A stretch of 64,000 nucleotides of DNA, taken from contig JAJEKV010000223.1 of the NCBI GenBank assembly GCA_021234155.1, forward strand, positions 684,001-748,000, read 5' to 3'. Below are positions 11,799-21,109 of the stretch, in pieces. The position numbers and the translations under genes were made by a program. The DNA is from Isoetes taiwanensis (lineage: Eukaryota; Streptophyta; Lycopodiopsida; Isoetales; Isoetaceae). Each line of letters begins with the position of its first letter. Within the stretch, counting starts at the first letter, position 1. Below the pieces are notes generated by a model. The model did not search any database and was not told the origin of the DNA. It worked only from the letters and a program-made list of their open reading frames with translations.

Positions 11799-13045
11799 TT
11801 GCATATGTTTCCCTTTGAGGCAGCTCATGAGCTTTCCAGACCAAGAGTGCCTTGCTTTTATATATATGAACTCATCAAGCTCAGAAGAAATGTCCTCAAA
11901 CAAAAAGAAGCTGATTCAGAATCAAAGCAAACAGTGCTGACTTTAGCTGATCCGGCACCATTAAACAGAAATAGGAAAAGGAAGTCAGAAGGATCCACTT
12001 CCGCTAGGGGGGAATCAGAATCAGAAAGGGCCAAAAAGTTTAAGAAAGGACAGCCCTGAAAGAAGAAAAGGGACCATAGGCATATACAAAGCATCACAGG
12101 CTTTTAAAGTTGTAAATTACAGAATCATAGATAAGCTTTATTTGCTAAGTTTTAGACGTTCTTTTTCTTAATTTCTTGTATCCACTATAATCATGTTACA
12201 TTATTTCATATTTCAGGGATAACCTTCGCAGAAAGGTCCGCACCAACAATGCACCCAAACCAATGCATGTAGATGAAGAGAGTTGGAAAAGGTTTGTCGA
12301 ACTTTGTGGGAAGACATATCAGCGCCAAATAGATGCAGCATCCAAACGCAAGAAGCAACAACGAGCTGGTTCAGGAGGGATCATGTCAATAAAGTCAAAA
12401 TTTGTAAGTGATTTCCTAATTAGAGAGTGGGAATTACCATGTAGTTAATGAAATCATTCAATTCAATTAATCATCAAAGACATGAAATCAATGTATTCAT
12501 TTTTGTAATTAATGAAATGCAGTTTCAAGATTGGGGGTCCATGCCTACAAATGATCTGATACAAGAAATAATTACAAAAGGGGGATATGAAGCCTTTAGG
12601 AAAAGGATGATTGCGAAAGGGTTTGTGCCAAAAAAGGTAAGTTTACCTTTTTATGGGTTTAAATATATCAAAATTTTAAGAGCTGCATTTATACTATAGC
12701 ATAAGGCATTGGACTATATAAGAGGATCAAGCCCAGGGATAATTTTCAAGACGAAATCCAAGAAGGAGATAGAAGTTATGAACAAAGTAAGTGTATGTAG
12801 ATTGTTATTTTATAGTCAATTTGAATTTACATTAATCTCACAGATGTATCTTATAAATGTAGAACACATGCTACATTGATAGCGAGTCTGATAAGGAAAA
12901 GGTATGAAAAATTTGATTCATGTTATTCACCTTTGTTCAAATAGATCTAACTTCTGATTTGTCAAATTAGGAAGAGGACAATGATGAAGCCAACCAAAAT
13001 GAGGTCGAAGGCGATAGAAATGATCTTGAGAATGGAGAGGATTGA
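11799..13045 (+). CDS. TNP1/TnpA-like accessory protein (Transposase_24, Ptta/En/Spm family)
   Basis: Blocks: 11799-12059 has a basic Ser/Lys-rich stretch (RNRKRKSEGS, ERAKKFKKG) that could be a nuclear signal. 12217-12402 reads NLRRKVRTNNAPKPMH, then EESWKRFVELCGKTYQRQ and KRKKQQRAGSGG. 12522-12637 reads FQDWGSMPTNDLIQEIITKGG ending GFVPKK with a GTAAGT donor. 12700-12778 reads DYIRGSSPGIIFKTKS ending MNK with GTAAGT. 12971-13045 is an acidic C-terminus ending in TGA. The W..F......R pattern and the later helices match the plant Transposase_24 family, which accompanies TNP2 and is thought to bind subterminal repeats. It lies divergent to TNP2, whereas maize En/Spm encodes both from one strand. 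Joining of the first block to the rest is inferred. Confidence 0.75.
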
Positions 13046-13489
13046 AGTTTGTTTTTTGCATTAATTTGAAATTTTAAGTTCTCTGTTTATGAAATTTAAA
13101 GTTCTTTATTGACTTTTGAGAAAGGAGGCAATGAAACTTGTCATTGTATATGACTAGTATCTCCTTGATGTATGAACTCCATATTTAATGAGAAAAATTG
13201 CTCATGTTCACTTCCAAGTTATCTCACTTTCATTTTGGAGCAAATGAGAAAGTTGCTTTGGTATCCTAGTTGGAAGACGAAATGTTGTACATAAACTAGT
13301 TAGAAAAAGTGAATACAAACTGTTGCAAGTATTATAGAATTTTGCAAATAGAGCCTTTAATTTGACGAAGATACTTTGGTACTGTTCCTGCCACATTTAT
13401 GACACAAAATCCCATATTGTTTTGTACACACAAATTAGTCCCCTTGGTTGTTAAATTGACAAAACGGGTGCATTATATTTATTACTATC

Positions 13490-13906
13490 TTGTCATAACG
13501 TTGACATTTGTTGTGATACAAAGGTCACTTCCTCATTGATATTATGTTGACTAAAATTGTAGGAGGACTTTGCTATAATCTTGCCATAGATCCTGACACA
13601 AAGTACAATACAAGATTGACACAAAGGCCATTAAAATATCAACAATATTGGTGACAATATATCAACACTAAATTGCTATAATAGGTGCTACTAAGTTGTT
13701 AATCTTAGTGTTGTAAACTTGTTGAAAAGTCTATTTGTGTCAACATTTATGACTACATTCTATGTCATAATCTTGATGCAATGCTTGTCACCCAAGTGAC
13801 AAATGATGACGACAAGTATAGTGTCAAGTTTGTCACAGCTATAGGAGTATTGGAAGTTCCTTTTGTGTCAAGTTTTTCGACGCTGTATTTGACAATAATA
13901 GTACCC
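13490..13906. repeat. CACTA right subterminal repeat region
   Basis: Mirrors the left end: repeated GACACAAAG, TTGTCA and GTGTCAA motifs, no coding potential. It begins a few hundred bases after the end of the TNP1-like gene. Confidence 0.7.
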
Positions 13907-13919
13907 TCCTCTTGTAGTG
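13907..13919 (-). repeat. CACTA right terminal inverted repeat
   Basis: TCCTCTTGTAGTG is the exact inverse complement of the left 13 bp. Confidence 0.95.
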
Positions 13920-14106
13920 TATGCTTCCGATGTATAGGATTCCCCATAGAGGACGTGGGGCGAATGACACCTCCGTGTTCCTCGCCCGGATACTTGAGTA
14001 GTCTGAGTATGACGGAGGGCCTTGCCATGGTGATTTAGTCGCCATGGGAGGGGAAGTCCCGTGTCTATACGATGGGAGCATCGTATGGATTCTGGGAGCG
14101 TCACAG

Positions 14107-14119
14107 TGGTATCAGAGCC
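14107..14119 (+). other. Primer-binding site for initiator tRNA-Met
   Basis: TGGTATCAGAGCC lies one base after the LTR end CA and is the standard plant PBS complementary to the 3' end of tRNA-iMet. It fixes the LTR end and shows that the element reads left to right. Confidence 0.93.
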
Positions 14120-14774
14120 ATGATTTTGGTGGACCAAAATTGTTGCACTGGCCATAGTCTAACTCGTTAGTTGACGGTAGATTTTCCTAGGATAGAACGT
14201 CCCAACTCTGTAAGTAGCACCTTGGTTAGCCTAGTTAAGGAGAGGACGACCTAGTTGGAGAGGGACGTGTTCCATAGTAGGATGGTTAAGGTCAGCAAGT
14301 GGAGCCAGAATTGCGAGTTTTGTAGTCCCCATAACTTTCTCCACATAGCTCGGATCGACGAGATTTTTGTTCCAATGGGTCGAGCACACTCCAAATACCC
14401 TAGGGGCATCGTCAACTGGCATCAGAAGGTCAAGCAAGGGGCCAAAACCCAACAACGGCGTCGCTCACGTTTGATCGCTTTAGAATCAGGAGATAAACGC
14501 GTATAATGGGACCGGCGCCGCTCCGTATAAAACGCTTATTTCCGCCGTATTTTTTATTAAAAAAAATAAGAAGAAAAAAATTTCAAAATTTCAAAATTTA
14601 AAAAGTTAACGGCCGTTTCTCTTTTTGACTTGTGTGCGCCTTTCTCCCGCCTATTCCGTCGTCCGCCATAGCCATCGTACCCCCAATCTTGCAACCTTTC
14701 TTTTTGTTGCGCCCGTGCCCTCTTCCAGCCCTAGCGCCTCACCTTTTGCCTCCATAACTGCCAGCGCCTCAACC
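14120..14774 (+). promoter_or_regulatory. Retroelement leader with an internal TATA-like box
   Basis: Leader sequence after the PBS. A GC-rich patch is followed by TATAAAA at 14526-14532, then an A-rich run near 14560-14580, about 245 bp before ATG 14775. This could be an internal promoter or mark the junction with a second element. No other feature recognised. Confidence 0.35.
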
Positions 14775-15369
14775 ATGGCCAACACCAAGAGCACTTTGGA
14801 CCCTGCCAACCTCACCATACCTCAGATTTATGCACTGATCGGGCAGCACTTGGCCACCGACAGTGACATAGTCGAGATCCTTCTTGATGAGTTGGTACAA
14901 CGCTTCAGTAATGATATCAGAATACCTTACCCCATATTCCATCACTCTGAACATTTCTTGATTAAGCTTAACCTCCATCAGCTGTCATATACCATGGTCG
15001 AGCAACCTGACCAGGTGATGATGCTCGTTAAGTTTTCCCTCCCGAGTGCGAAGAACATTCGCAAGAGGAGGGCATTCGAAGAGAAGCAACCCGTATTCGA
15101 ACGCTGGCCCGAGAAGATGACACTCGGGAGATAGAGCGGCGGTTTGCTCAGATGGAAGCCGACATGGCACGAGCCCGTGAGGCTCGGGAGCAGGCAGAAA
15201 AGGCTCAACAGGAGCAACAGCAAAAGGAGCAACAAGAGAAGGCCCAACAAGAGCAACAACAGCAACATGCCAACACAGAGCAAGAGACCCAGCGTGGGCC
15301 TGATTCGAAGGACAAGCCGCCCAGCAAAAGACGAAGGAAATTCACAGCCCACAAGTCGGAAATTTGGGT
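14775..15369 (+). pseudogene. Retroelement ORF of unknown family with Gln/Glu-rich coiled coil, frameshifted
   Basis: I chose ATG 14775 (context ACCATGG); an in-frame ATG lies 50 codons upstream at 14625. The first 85 or so residues (MANTKSTLDPANLTIPQ, then a predicted-helical region) are not recognised. Around 15040-15070 the coherent reading moves to another frame, giving REDDTREIERRFAQMEADM, then a strongly charged heptad-like stretch with QQEQQQKEQQEKAQQEQ, ending in a basic KRRRKF patch. This resembles Gag-like or plant-mobile-domain tails, but I cannot assign a family. It lies 670 bp after the PBS, the place expected for gag or an extra ORF. It is joined abruptly to the histone-like sequence at about 15370. 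Confidence 0.5.
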
Positions 15370-15777
15370 AAGCACACCAGCTCCACGCGGCGGCAGGAAA
15401 GGGTGGATGCTGCTCGGCCCCACTCCACCACAGCAGGCAAGACAGTGGGGCCGACTCCAAAGGCTGCTACATCAAGGAAGCCTCACTGCTTCTGACCTGA
15501 CACCGTGGCCTTACGGGAGATCCGTAAGTACCAGAAGACCACGGAGCTCTTAATAAGGAAGCTGCCCTTCCAGAGGTTGGTGAGGGAGGTAGCCCAGAAG
15601 TTCAAGACTGGCCTCCGCTTCCAGACCTTTGCAATTTTGGCACTTCAGGAGGCTGCTGAAGCCTACCTGATAGCTCTCTTCAGTGACACAAATCTTTGCG
15701 CTATCCATGCAAAGAGAGTCACAATAATGACCAAGGATTTGGCCCTGGTCTGGAGAATCCGGGGAGATCAATTGTAG
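15370..15777 (+). pseudogene. Histone H3-fold sequence, possibly CENH3-like, intronless with a stop
   Basis: The frame from about 15370 gives a basic tail (KHTSSTRRQERVDAARP, TTAGKTVGPTPKAATS, RKPH) followed by [43 protein letters not shown] and [13 protein letters not shown]. This is the full H3 histone fold to the C-terminus, ending at TAG 15777. The tail does not match the invariant H3 tail (no ARTKQTARKSTGGK) and starts KH..., as in many CENH3 tails (MARTKH...). The spacing of loop 1 is H3-like. An in-frame TGA (15493-15495) replaces an Arg codon just before the fold, so the copy is broken. No introns are present, whereas plant CENH3 genes have several, suggesting a retrocopy. Whether it is H3 or CENH3 is not settled. 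Confidence 0.8.
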
Positions 15778-15876
15778 CTGCCTTCGGGCATTTATATTGT
15801 AACACTTTTGTTAATATTAATAGAAATTCCAGTTTTGTCTATTGTGTCCCTCTCACAGATTAAATAACCAGATTTT

Positions 15877-15878
15877 AT

Positions 15879-15940
<62 letters not shown>
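15877..15940. repeat. (AAT)n microsatellite, left part
   Basis: About 64 bp of ATA/AAT repeats. It stops abruptly at the Helitron 3' terminus and resumes at 19096, so one array was split by the insertion. Confidence 0.9.
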
Positions 15941-15941
<1 letters not shown>

Positions 15942-15969
15942 TAGTAACGGTGCCCAGCGTTGCTGGGCA
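15941..15969 (-). other. Helitron 3' terminus: hairpin plus CTAG
   Basis: TGCCCAGC-GTT-GCTGGGCA forms a perfect 8-bp stem. On the minus strand it is followed by a short spacer and CTAG, then a host T. Similar termini occur at 39029-39058 and 53766-53795. Confidence 0.85.
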
Positions 15970-16697
15970 TATATTGGGACCATGTATAGGTTTTGGCACA
16001 ACATATTTTGTAACATCTAGACTAAGATATTTACCTTCATCTACATTCACTGATCGATGTGATAAGATCGTGAAATATGGACTACATAAAAATCACAAAC
16101 TTGCAACAAAGATTTTGACTAATGTAGGGAATCATTGAGAGCCCACTTTATAGTTAAGCAGCATGTTCATACTACATATCTCCCATCCCAGAAAATCCCT
16201 TAGCTATTATGTTAAATATCAAGGGGGTGGGTACAAAGTGGTCTAGCATTTTAACCCTTTAGCTATTCTGTTAAATATCAAAGGGGGGAAAATGGGTACA
16301 AAGAGGTCTAGCATTTTAACGCTCTTGCAACACTTTTTTAACATTACCTTTGTTTTGCCTATATAATATAACCACTGAAGTTTCGTATTACTAACATGGA
16401 ATCTTCTAGAATATTCAGTTTTATGTGATATAACTATTATTTGATTTGTGTGTAATATAACTATTGTTTGATACTGATCTCATTTAGGCAGCCTTTGATA
16501 TGTCATTTTAAAGGGCCTTTAAATGTCTTCTTGTGGCAATGCTCTCCTGTCTAAAATGCTAGTCTCTACCTAATGCAGCAGTCTTGGTAGGCCATGGAGC
16601 TCAACAGCCAACAATGTCCTTGTTTGAATGCTCTGGAATATTTCCCAGCTTGGGCTTAAGTACTTAACATTTTAATAAGAACCATAATTGAATCTAA

Positions 16698-17350
16698 GAC
16701 CAATACTATAACTGAGCTTGATTTATGCCCTTTTGCCAAGCTTCTCCAAACTCAATGTCATTATATAAATTTAAAGGGCGAGAAGTGTCCTGCTATATAA
16801 TCTATACTACAAAGTCATTTCATACTATTGGAGCCATCCATATTTCCAAGCATGGTGTGGGTTTTCCCACCACCAGTCTGCATAGCTGTGATGGGTCAAT
16901 TAGCTGAGCACATGTAGCTTTTCGATAATATGAGAATAGATGCTCACCTGACCATAAGCAAACATGCAATTATTATATCCTGACAATGCAATTCTCCACC
17001 GTTGGCAAACCAGGCACGTGAAAAAGACCAATACTATATCAGAACTTGATTTATGCCCTTTTGCCAAGCTTCTCCAAACTCAATGTCATTATATAAATTT
17101 AAGGGCGAGAAGTGCCCTGCTATATAATAGATAATACAAAGTCATTTGATACTGCGGAAGTCATCCTAATTTCCAAGCGTGGTGTGGGTTTTCCTACTAC
17201 CAGTCTGCACAGTTGTGATGGGTCAATTAGCTGAGCACATGTAGCTTTATAGTTCATAATATGAGAATAGATGCTCACCTGACCATACGCAAACATGCAA
17301 CTATCATATCCTGAAATGCAATTATCCACCATTGGCAAACCAGGCACATT
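16698..17350. repeat. Tandem duplication of about 326 bp inside the Helitron
   Basis: Unit A (16698-17023) and unit B (17025-17350) share long near-identical blocks, for example the ATTTATGCCCTTTTGCCAAG block and a GGGTTTTCC block. Both carry the same kinesin exon pair, with different point lesions. Confidence 0.85.
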
Positions 17351-17462
17351 AAAGAGCGTTTCCTGTGTAACAGTTTCACAGGCAACATGATCAAATGTAA
17401 AGCGGCTTTCTGGTGATCCCAGCCATGTCAGGCTTTGAGAGATTTCCTGCTTTATGCATTTG
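16790..17462 (-). pseudogene. Kinesin-12 (KIN-12) motor-domain fragments, duplicated
   Basis: Minus strand, exon 17462-17269 (acceptor TATAG, donor GTGAGC) reads KQEISQSLTWLG, SRFTFDHVACETVTQETLF, GLPMVDNCISGYDSCMFAYGQ (given in pieces), the start of a plant kinesin-12 motor (phragmoplast/POK-type, plus-end-directed microtubule motor). After a 60-70 bp intron the next exon supplies the P-loop. In unit B it is degraded (TGSRKTHTTLG then stop, about 17205-17165). In unit A it is nearly canonical (TGGGKTHTMLGNMDG, about 16885-16825), but the upstream exon of unit A has a 1-base frameshift. No copy has both parts intact. The fragments sit inside a Helitron, so they were probably captured genomic DNA with introns retained. 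Confidence 0.85.
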
Positions 17463-17930
17463 CTATAACCCTATAATGATGTTTTAGAGCTATGGAGGGG
17501 ACGACTCCGTATCAATATCTGCATAACATGAAAACAAAGGCATATATTAGGTACAAACTGCCCTACTTTGCTTCTTTTAGCCTGCATAAATGGATCTATC
17601 ATATAGGGAGTTAATGAAAATAAAAATGCATAGAAGTTCTACTTGACGACTGTACTAATTTAGAAAATAGAAGCTGTATATGAGAAGTTTCCCAACCTGT
17701 ACATTATAGTCATTCCAGAAAGAAGGGTTCTCTTGCAGATCAAAATTCGAGGGGATTCTTCACAGGCCTCCACAAAGCATTGTGCCCTTAGAATTATAGA
17801 CTGTACAATTTCGTTTTACAGGAGCTGCATTTGAGTGAAGGAGCAACCACTGTGCCAACTGAAATCCTCCAGATCTTCTACACGAAAACGGGAGAGCAGT
17901 GGCCAGATATCTCAGAACATGTAAACTCTA

Positions 17931-19087
17931 AAACTTGCCAGAAGACATGTAATATGTGCTATGCTTTGCATCTTCATCCTAATCTTGCAAGTCTCCATAC
18001 AGACCTTGGAGTAGCAACGCACCTTTCATTCTTTATCAGTGGGAAAGGATCTTCTGTCTACTCAAACCGGTAAATTAGCTTTTGTTGTTCTGAGTTAGAC
18101 CATCTTTACGCAATATCAACAAACCTGGTATACAGAAGTTTCAGGCTTAGAACCAGCTTCATAGCCATAGTGCTAGCCACCATTTCGGCCATAGCCTGGA
18201 CCTGTAAGCTCCATCAAAGCTCTGTGATCGAGCTAAAAAAAACATATCGCATAAGGTCCAAAGCCAAGAGAGGGCATCGCCATGCCTGCACTGCCCAACG
18301 GAGGAATTCCAAACGGATTTCCAGATCCTCTTGTATGGGCTTCGGCAAGCCGCCGGATTCTCCCTAACCCTAGCAGGCCTTCGCAAAAAACCACACCCAA
18401 ATTGATCTAGGACGTGATCTCGGCAGCCTGGGCATAATCTGAATCAAATCTGGGCCGTCCAAAGTTTTAGGGTTTTATGCACGACATACACTAAAACTTT
18501 ATAAAACTTGCCAGAAGACATGTAATATGTGCTATGCTTTGCATCTTCATCCTAATCTTGCAAGTCTACATACAGACCTTGGAGTAGCAACACACCTTTC
18601 ATTCTTTATCAGTGGGAAAGGATCTTCTGTCTACTCAAACTGGTAAATTAGCTTTTGTTGTTCTGAGTTAGACCATCTTTACGCAATATCAACAAACCTG
18701 GCATACAGATCAGTAGCAGAAGTTTCAGGCTTAGAACCAGCTTCATAGCCATAGTGCTAGCCACCATTTCGGCCATAGCCTGGACCTGTAAGCTCCATCA
18801 AAGCTCTGTGATCGAGCTAAAAAAAACATATCGCATAAGGTCCAAAGCCAAGAGAGGGCATCGCCATGCCTGCACTGCCCAACAAAGGAATTCCAAACGG
18901 ATTTCCAGATCCTCTTGTATGGGCTTCGGCAAGCCGCCGGATTCTCCCTAACCCTAGCAGGCCTTCGCAAAAAACCACACCCAAATTGATCTAGGACGTG
19001 ATCTCGACAGCCTGGGCATAATCTGAATCAAATCTGGGCCGTCCAAAGTTTTAGGGTTTTATGCACGACATACACTAAAACTTTATA
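17931..19087. repeat. Recent head-to-tail tandem duplication (573-584 bp units)
   Basis: Unit 1 (17931-18503) and unit 2 (18504-19087) are almost identical; the main difference is an 11-bp insertion near 18708-18718 plus a few substitutions. Both end in the ACACTAAAACTTTATAA sequence next to the Helitron 5' end. On the minus strand each unit encodes a Gly-rich piece (GPGYGRNGG, HYGYEAGSKPETS, NPFGIPPLGSAGMAMPSLGFG) resembling the low-complexity tail of RNA-binding proteins. I cannot name the gene. Confidence 0.85.
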
Positions 19088-19095
19088 ATAAAGGA

Positions 19096-19127
19096 TAATA
19101 ATAATGATAATAATAATAATAATAATA

Positions 19128-19161
<34 letters not shown>
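19096..19161. repeat. (AAT)n microsatellite, right part
   Basis: Continuation of the array interrupted by the Helitron. A 5'-truncated LINE begins at its right edge, and a further short (AAT)n piece (19919-19934) follows that LINE's poly-A. Confidence 0.9.
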
Positions 19162-19163
<2 letters not shown>

Positions 19164-19918
19164 CGGTCTATGTAATATGACCTGGTTACTGAACAGAGAC
19201 ATAGTGCACCACGATTTTTGCCCATTGGGCTGTGGCGCCTCAGAGACACTGGATCACCTCTTCTTCTGTCCTAAAATAAGCGACTTCTGGAGATGGGTCA
19301 GTCCAATCATTGGGCTGGACATGCATCAGTTATCATGGCCAGAAATCTTAATCAACCTAGGGGAAGATATCATCCAGCTAACACTTACCAACGTATCTCT
19401 TTGGTGTATATGGAAGCACCGATGTGGAGTAGCTCTTAGTGGCCTAGCAACATCAGTAGACAGAATAAAAAATCAGTTCAACCAAGAGGTGGCTCTCATG
19501 GCCCTGGCTCACCACCGGAAGTTTGGATGCAACTACAACAGAGAATTGGACAGGATCGGAAGTCTGATAGGGTTTTACTCGTTCTTCAGATGCCATTGGG
19601 ACTCACATGATGGATAAGTGATCAGCAGAGGCAAACCCGTTTGGAAATTCAACTATCATGCAAAGGGGATATCCTTACATCCACCTTTATTGGAAAGTGG
19701 CCAAAAGTACTAGGTAGTATCGACCCTGGGAGAAGACGGGAGATACCCTATAGTAACCTAGGGTTAGAGAAGACTGGAACTGCTGCCACGGAGTACAAAA
19801 CTGGACTGGAGGGATAACCCCAGTAGTGACAATTCTTTCTATCTATCCCTAAAGGGGACATTCACTGTATAATTTAATCATATTAATATATATCCTTACC
19901 CTCAAAAAAAAAAAAAAA
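19162..19918 (+). mobile_element. 5'-truncated L1-type LINE, zf-RVT and 3' end
   Basis: The open frame to 19617 encodes the C-terminal part of ORF2: FCPLGCGASETLDHLFFCP with W...SPIIGLDMHQLSW and SLWCIWKHRCGVAL, the zinc-binding reverse-transcriptase-associated region (zf-RVT). It matches the minus-strand LINE at 30-38 kb closely. A 3' UTR ends TTACCCTC followed by 15 A (19904-19918). It inserted into the (AAT)n array. Confidence 0.88.
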
Positions 19919-20039
19919 TAATAATAATAATAATGCTGACGTCAACATATAGGTTATAAAGGTACTTCAAAAGTTTTTAGGGTTTCATCTTCATTCCTTA
20001 CCTTTTGTTTATCCTCTTCCCTCCTGCCTTCCAGCGCTA

Positions 20040-21083
20040 ATGGCCGCCATCAACCTGCTTGAATGGTATCAGGATGGAGAACATTGGGACCCTCAAGTTC
20101 CCTTTGACCTGCTATAGCCTTTCCTACTCCAGCGCATTGACCTCATCTCCAACATGCAACATCACCCTGACTATGCCGGGTTCCTGCAGTTCTATACCGA
20201 GGAGATGCTTCCTCTTTGCATTCCTCTGGGAGAACCCCCACAGCTATACATTGAGGGAGCTGTGGTAAAGGAGATGCTTGGAGGGGGTAAGAGCGGCTAC
20301 GAGGTGCTCAGGGGCAAGCTCCAGTGGGCCCGACATCCACCTGTTATAATGCACGAGGGACAAGAGCTCCTCGAAGTATCTTTTGCCCTGGCCATCCTCA
20401 TGGACCAATATGTAGAGGATGAGACCTTGCCAGCTGAGAAGGGCAAGGTTCATGAGTCCTCAGATGAGGAAGAGAATGAGCATATAGGAATGGACGGTTT
20501 CGTCTGCTGGAAGCAGCTAGCCGAAGAAATGCCGCCACGACGGAAACGGGGAGGACGTTTAACTGGATTGGATGTTCTTCCCATCATATATCATGAGGGC
20601 CATGAGTTTCTCCTCCTGGATGATATTATATGGACATACCATGTAGTGGCCGGGCTCAATAGGCGGGAGAAATTGCAAGTTCTCTATGAGCTGGCCGAGT
20701 ATTGCATGGATGATTTTATTGGTTTCTCGTCCGTGGATCTCCCTCCTGAGGTCCAGCAACTGCTTCAGTTCCAACAACAGACCATTGAGCCGGCTGAGAC
20801 ACTTCTCAGGCTTAGGGATCTTGTATTTCAAGATCCTCCATCTCAATCTCCTCCAGAAGCTTTCATGGCTATGGGACCTCAAGTCCCAAATATCAATATG
20901 GTCGCGATTCCCTCAAATTCCGATGAAGAAGGGGTAGACTTGTACCATAACCTGGGCCATGTTCGGGAAGAAGAGGAAGAGCTTAAGGAAGAGGAGGTTC
21001 CTATAGACTTAGAGAGGGAAATAGCCACTCCAGGGGAAAGCATCGGCAAACCATCTTACCCGCTTTTTCCTGTCAGCTTTTAA
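20040..21083 (+). CDS. Uncharacterised retroelement-associated protein with internal duplication
   Basis: ATG 20040 (MAAINLLEWYQDGEHWDP) opens a frame of 347 codons with one internal TAG (20115-20117); from ATG 20154 it is open for 309 codons. I do not recognise the family. Two segments look related: WARHPPVIMHEGQELLEVSF (about residues 101-120 from ATG 20040) and LDVLPIIYHEGHEFLLLDDI (about 180-200), sharing P-I-x-HEG-x-E-x-L. Basic (PPRRKRGGR) and acidic (EEEEELKEEE) patches follow. It lies on the same strand between the PBS-bearing leader and a Ty3-type gag-protease relic. It could be an extra ORF upstream of gag, as in Tat/Ogre elements; that is an inference from position. The base usage is GC-richer than flanking DNA. 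Confidence 0.55.
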
Positions 21084-21109
21084 ACATGGGCAAGTAGTAA
21101 TGATTGTAC

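Larger units (their letters stand above)
7138..13919. mobile_element. Complete CACTA (En/Spm-type) DNA transposon, 6.78 kb
   Basis: Both ends carry the hallmark CACTACAAGAGGA terminal inverted repeat (7138-7150 and, inverted, 13907-13919). Subterminal regions at both ends are packed with short TTGTGTCAA/TTGACAA-type repeats, the expected binding array for a TNP1/TnpA-like protein. Inside lie a TNP2-type transposase gene on minus and a Transposase_24/TNP1-like gene on plus. The element sits inside an LTR, so it is younger than that LTR. Flanking trinucleotides are TGT (left) and TAT (right), an imperfect version of the 3-bp duplication expected for CACTA. Confidence 0.92.
5811..14105 (+). repeat. 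5' LTR (about 1.5 kb) of an LTR retrotransposon, split by a CACTA element
   Basis: The unit starts TGTG at 5811 and ends CA at 14105, one base before a perfect primer-binding site. Removing the inserted CACTA element (7138-13919) leaves about 1513 bp. Related but diverged copies on the opposite strand lie at about 45.2-46.9 kb and 62.3-63.0 kb. They share the start region, the AATT/TTAATTAA-rich block, a GGCCCAAATCGATT-like block, and a GTGCTAGGCTTATAG block near 6536. One ambiguous base (N) lies at 6517-6518. No matching 3' LTR was found to the right, so the parent element is incomplete or reaches beyond the window. Confidence 0.75.
15941..19095 (-). mobile_element. Non-autonomous Helitron, 3.15 kb, carrying captured gene fragments
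   Basis: On the minus strand the element starts TCCTTTATTATAAAG (19095) preceded by A and ends CTAG (15944-15941) followed by T, the exact A^T insertion rule of Helitrons. About 6 bp before CTAG is a hairpin with an 8-bp stem and 3-base loop (15951-15969). Both sides are (AAT)n microsatellite, so the insertion point is clear. No Rep/helicase gene is present. The interior contains tandemly duplicated kinesin-12 exon fragments and a duplicated glycine-rich fragment, as expected for gene-capturing non-autonomous Helitrons. Confidence 0.8.

Noticed and set aside
15792-16050. Open frames encoding poly-Ile or poly-Tyr on the minus strand
   Set aside because: They are translations of the (AAT)n microsatellite.
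18159-18970. Twin 75-codon minus-strand frames (MRRPARVREN...)
   Set aside because: The same frame appears in both tandem units by duplication; the Gly-rich reading in another frame is more protein-like.
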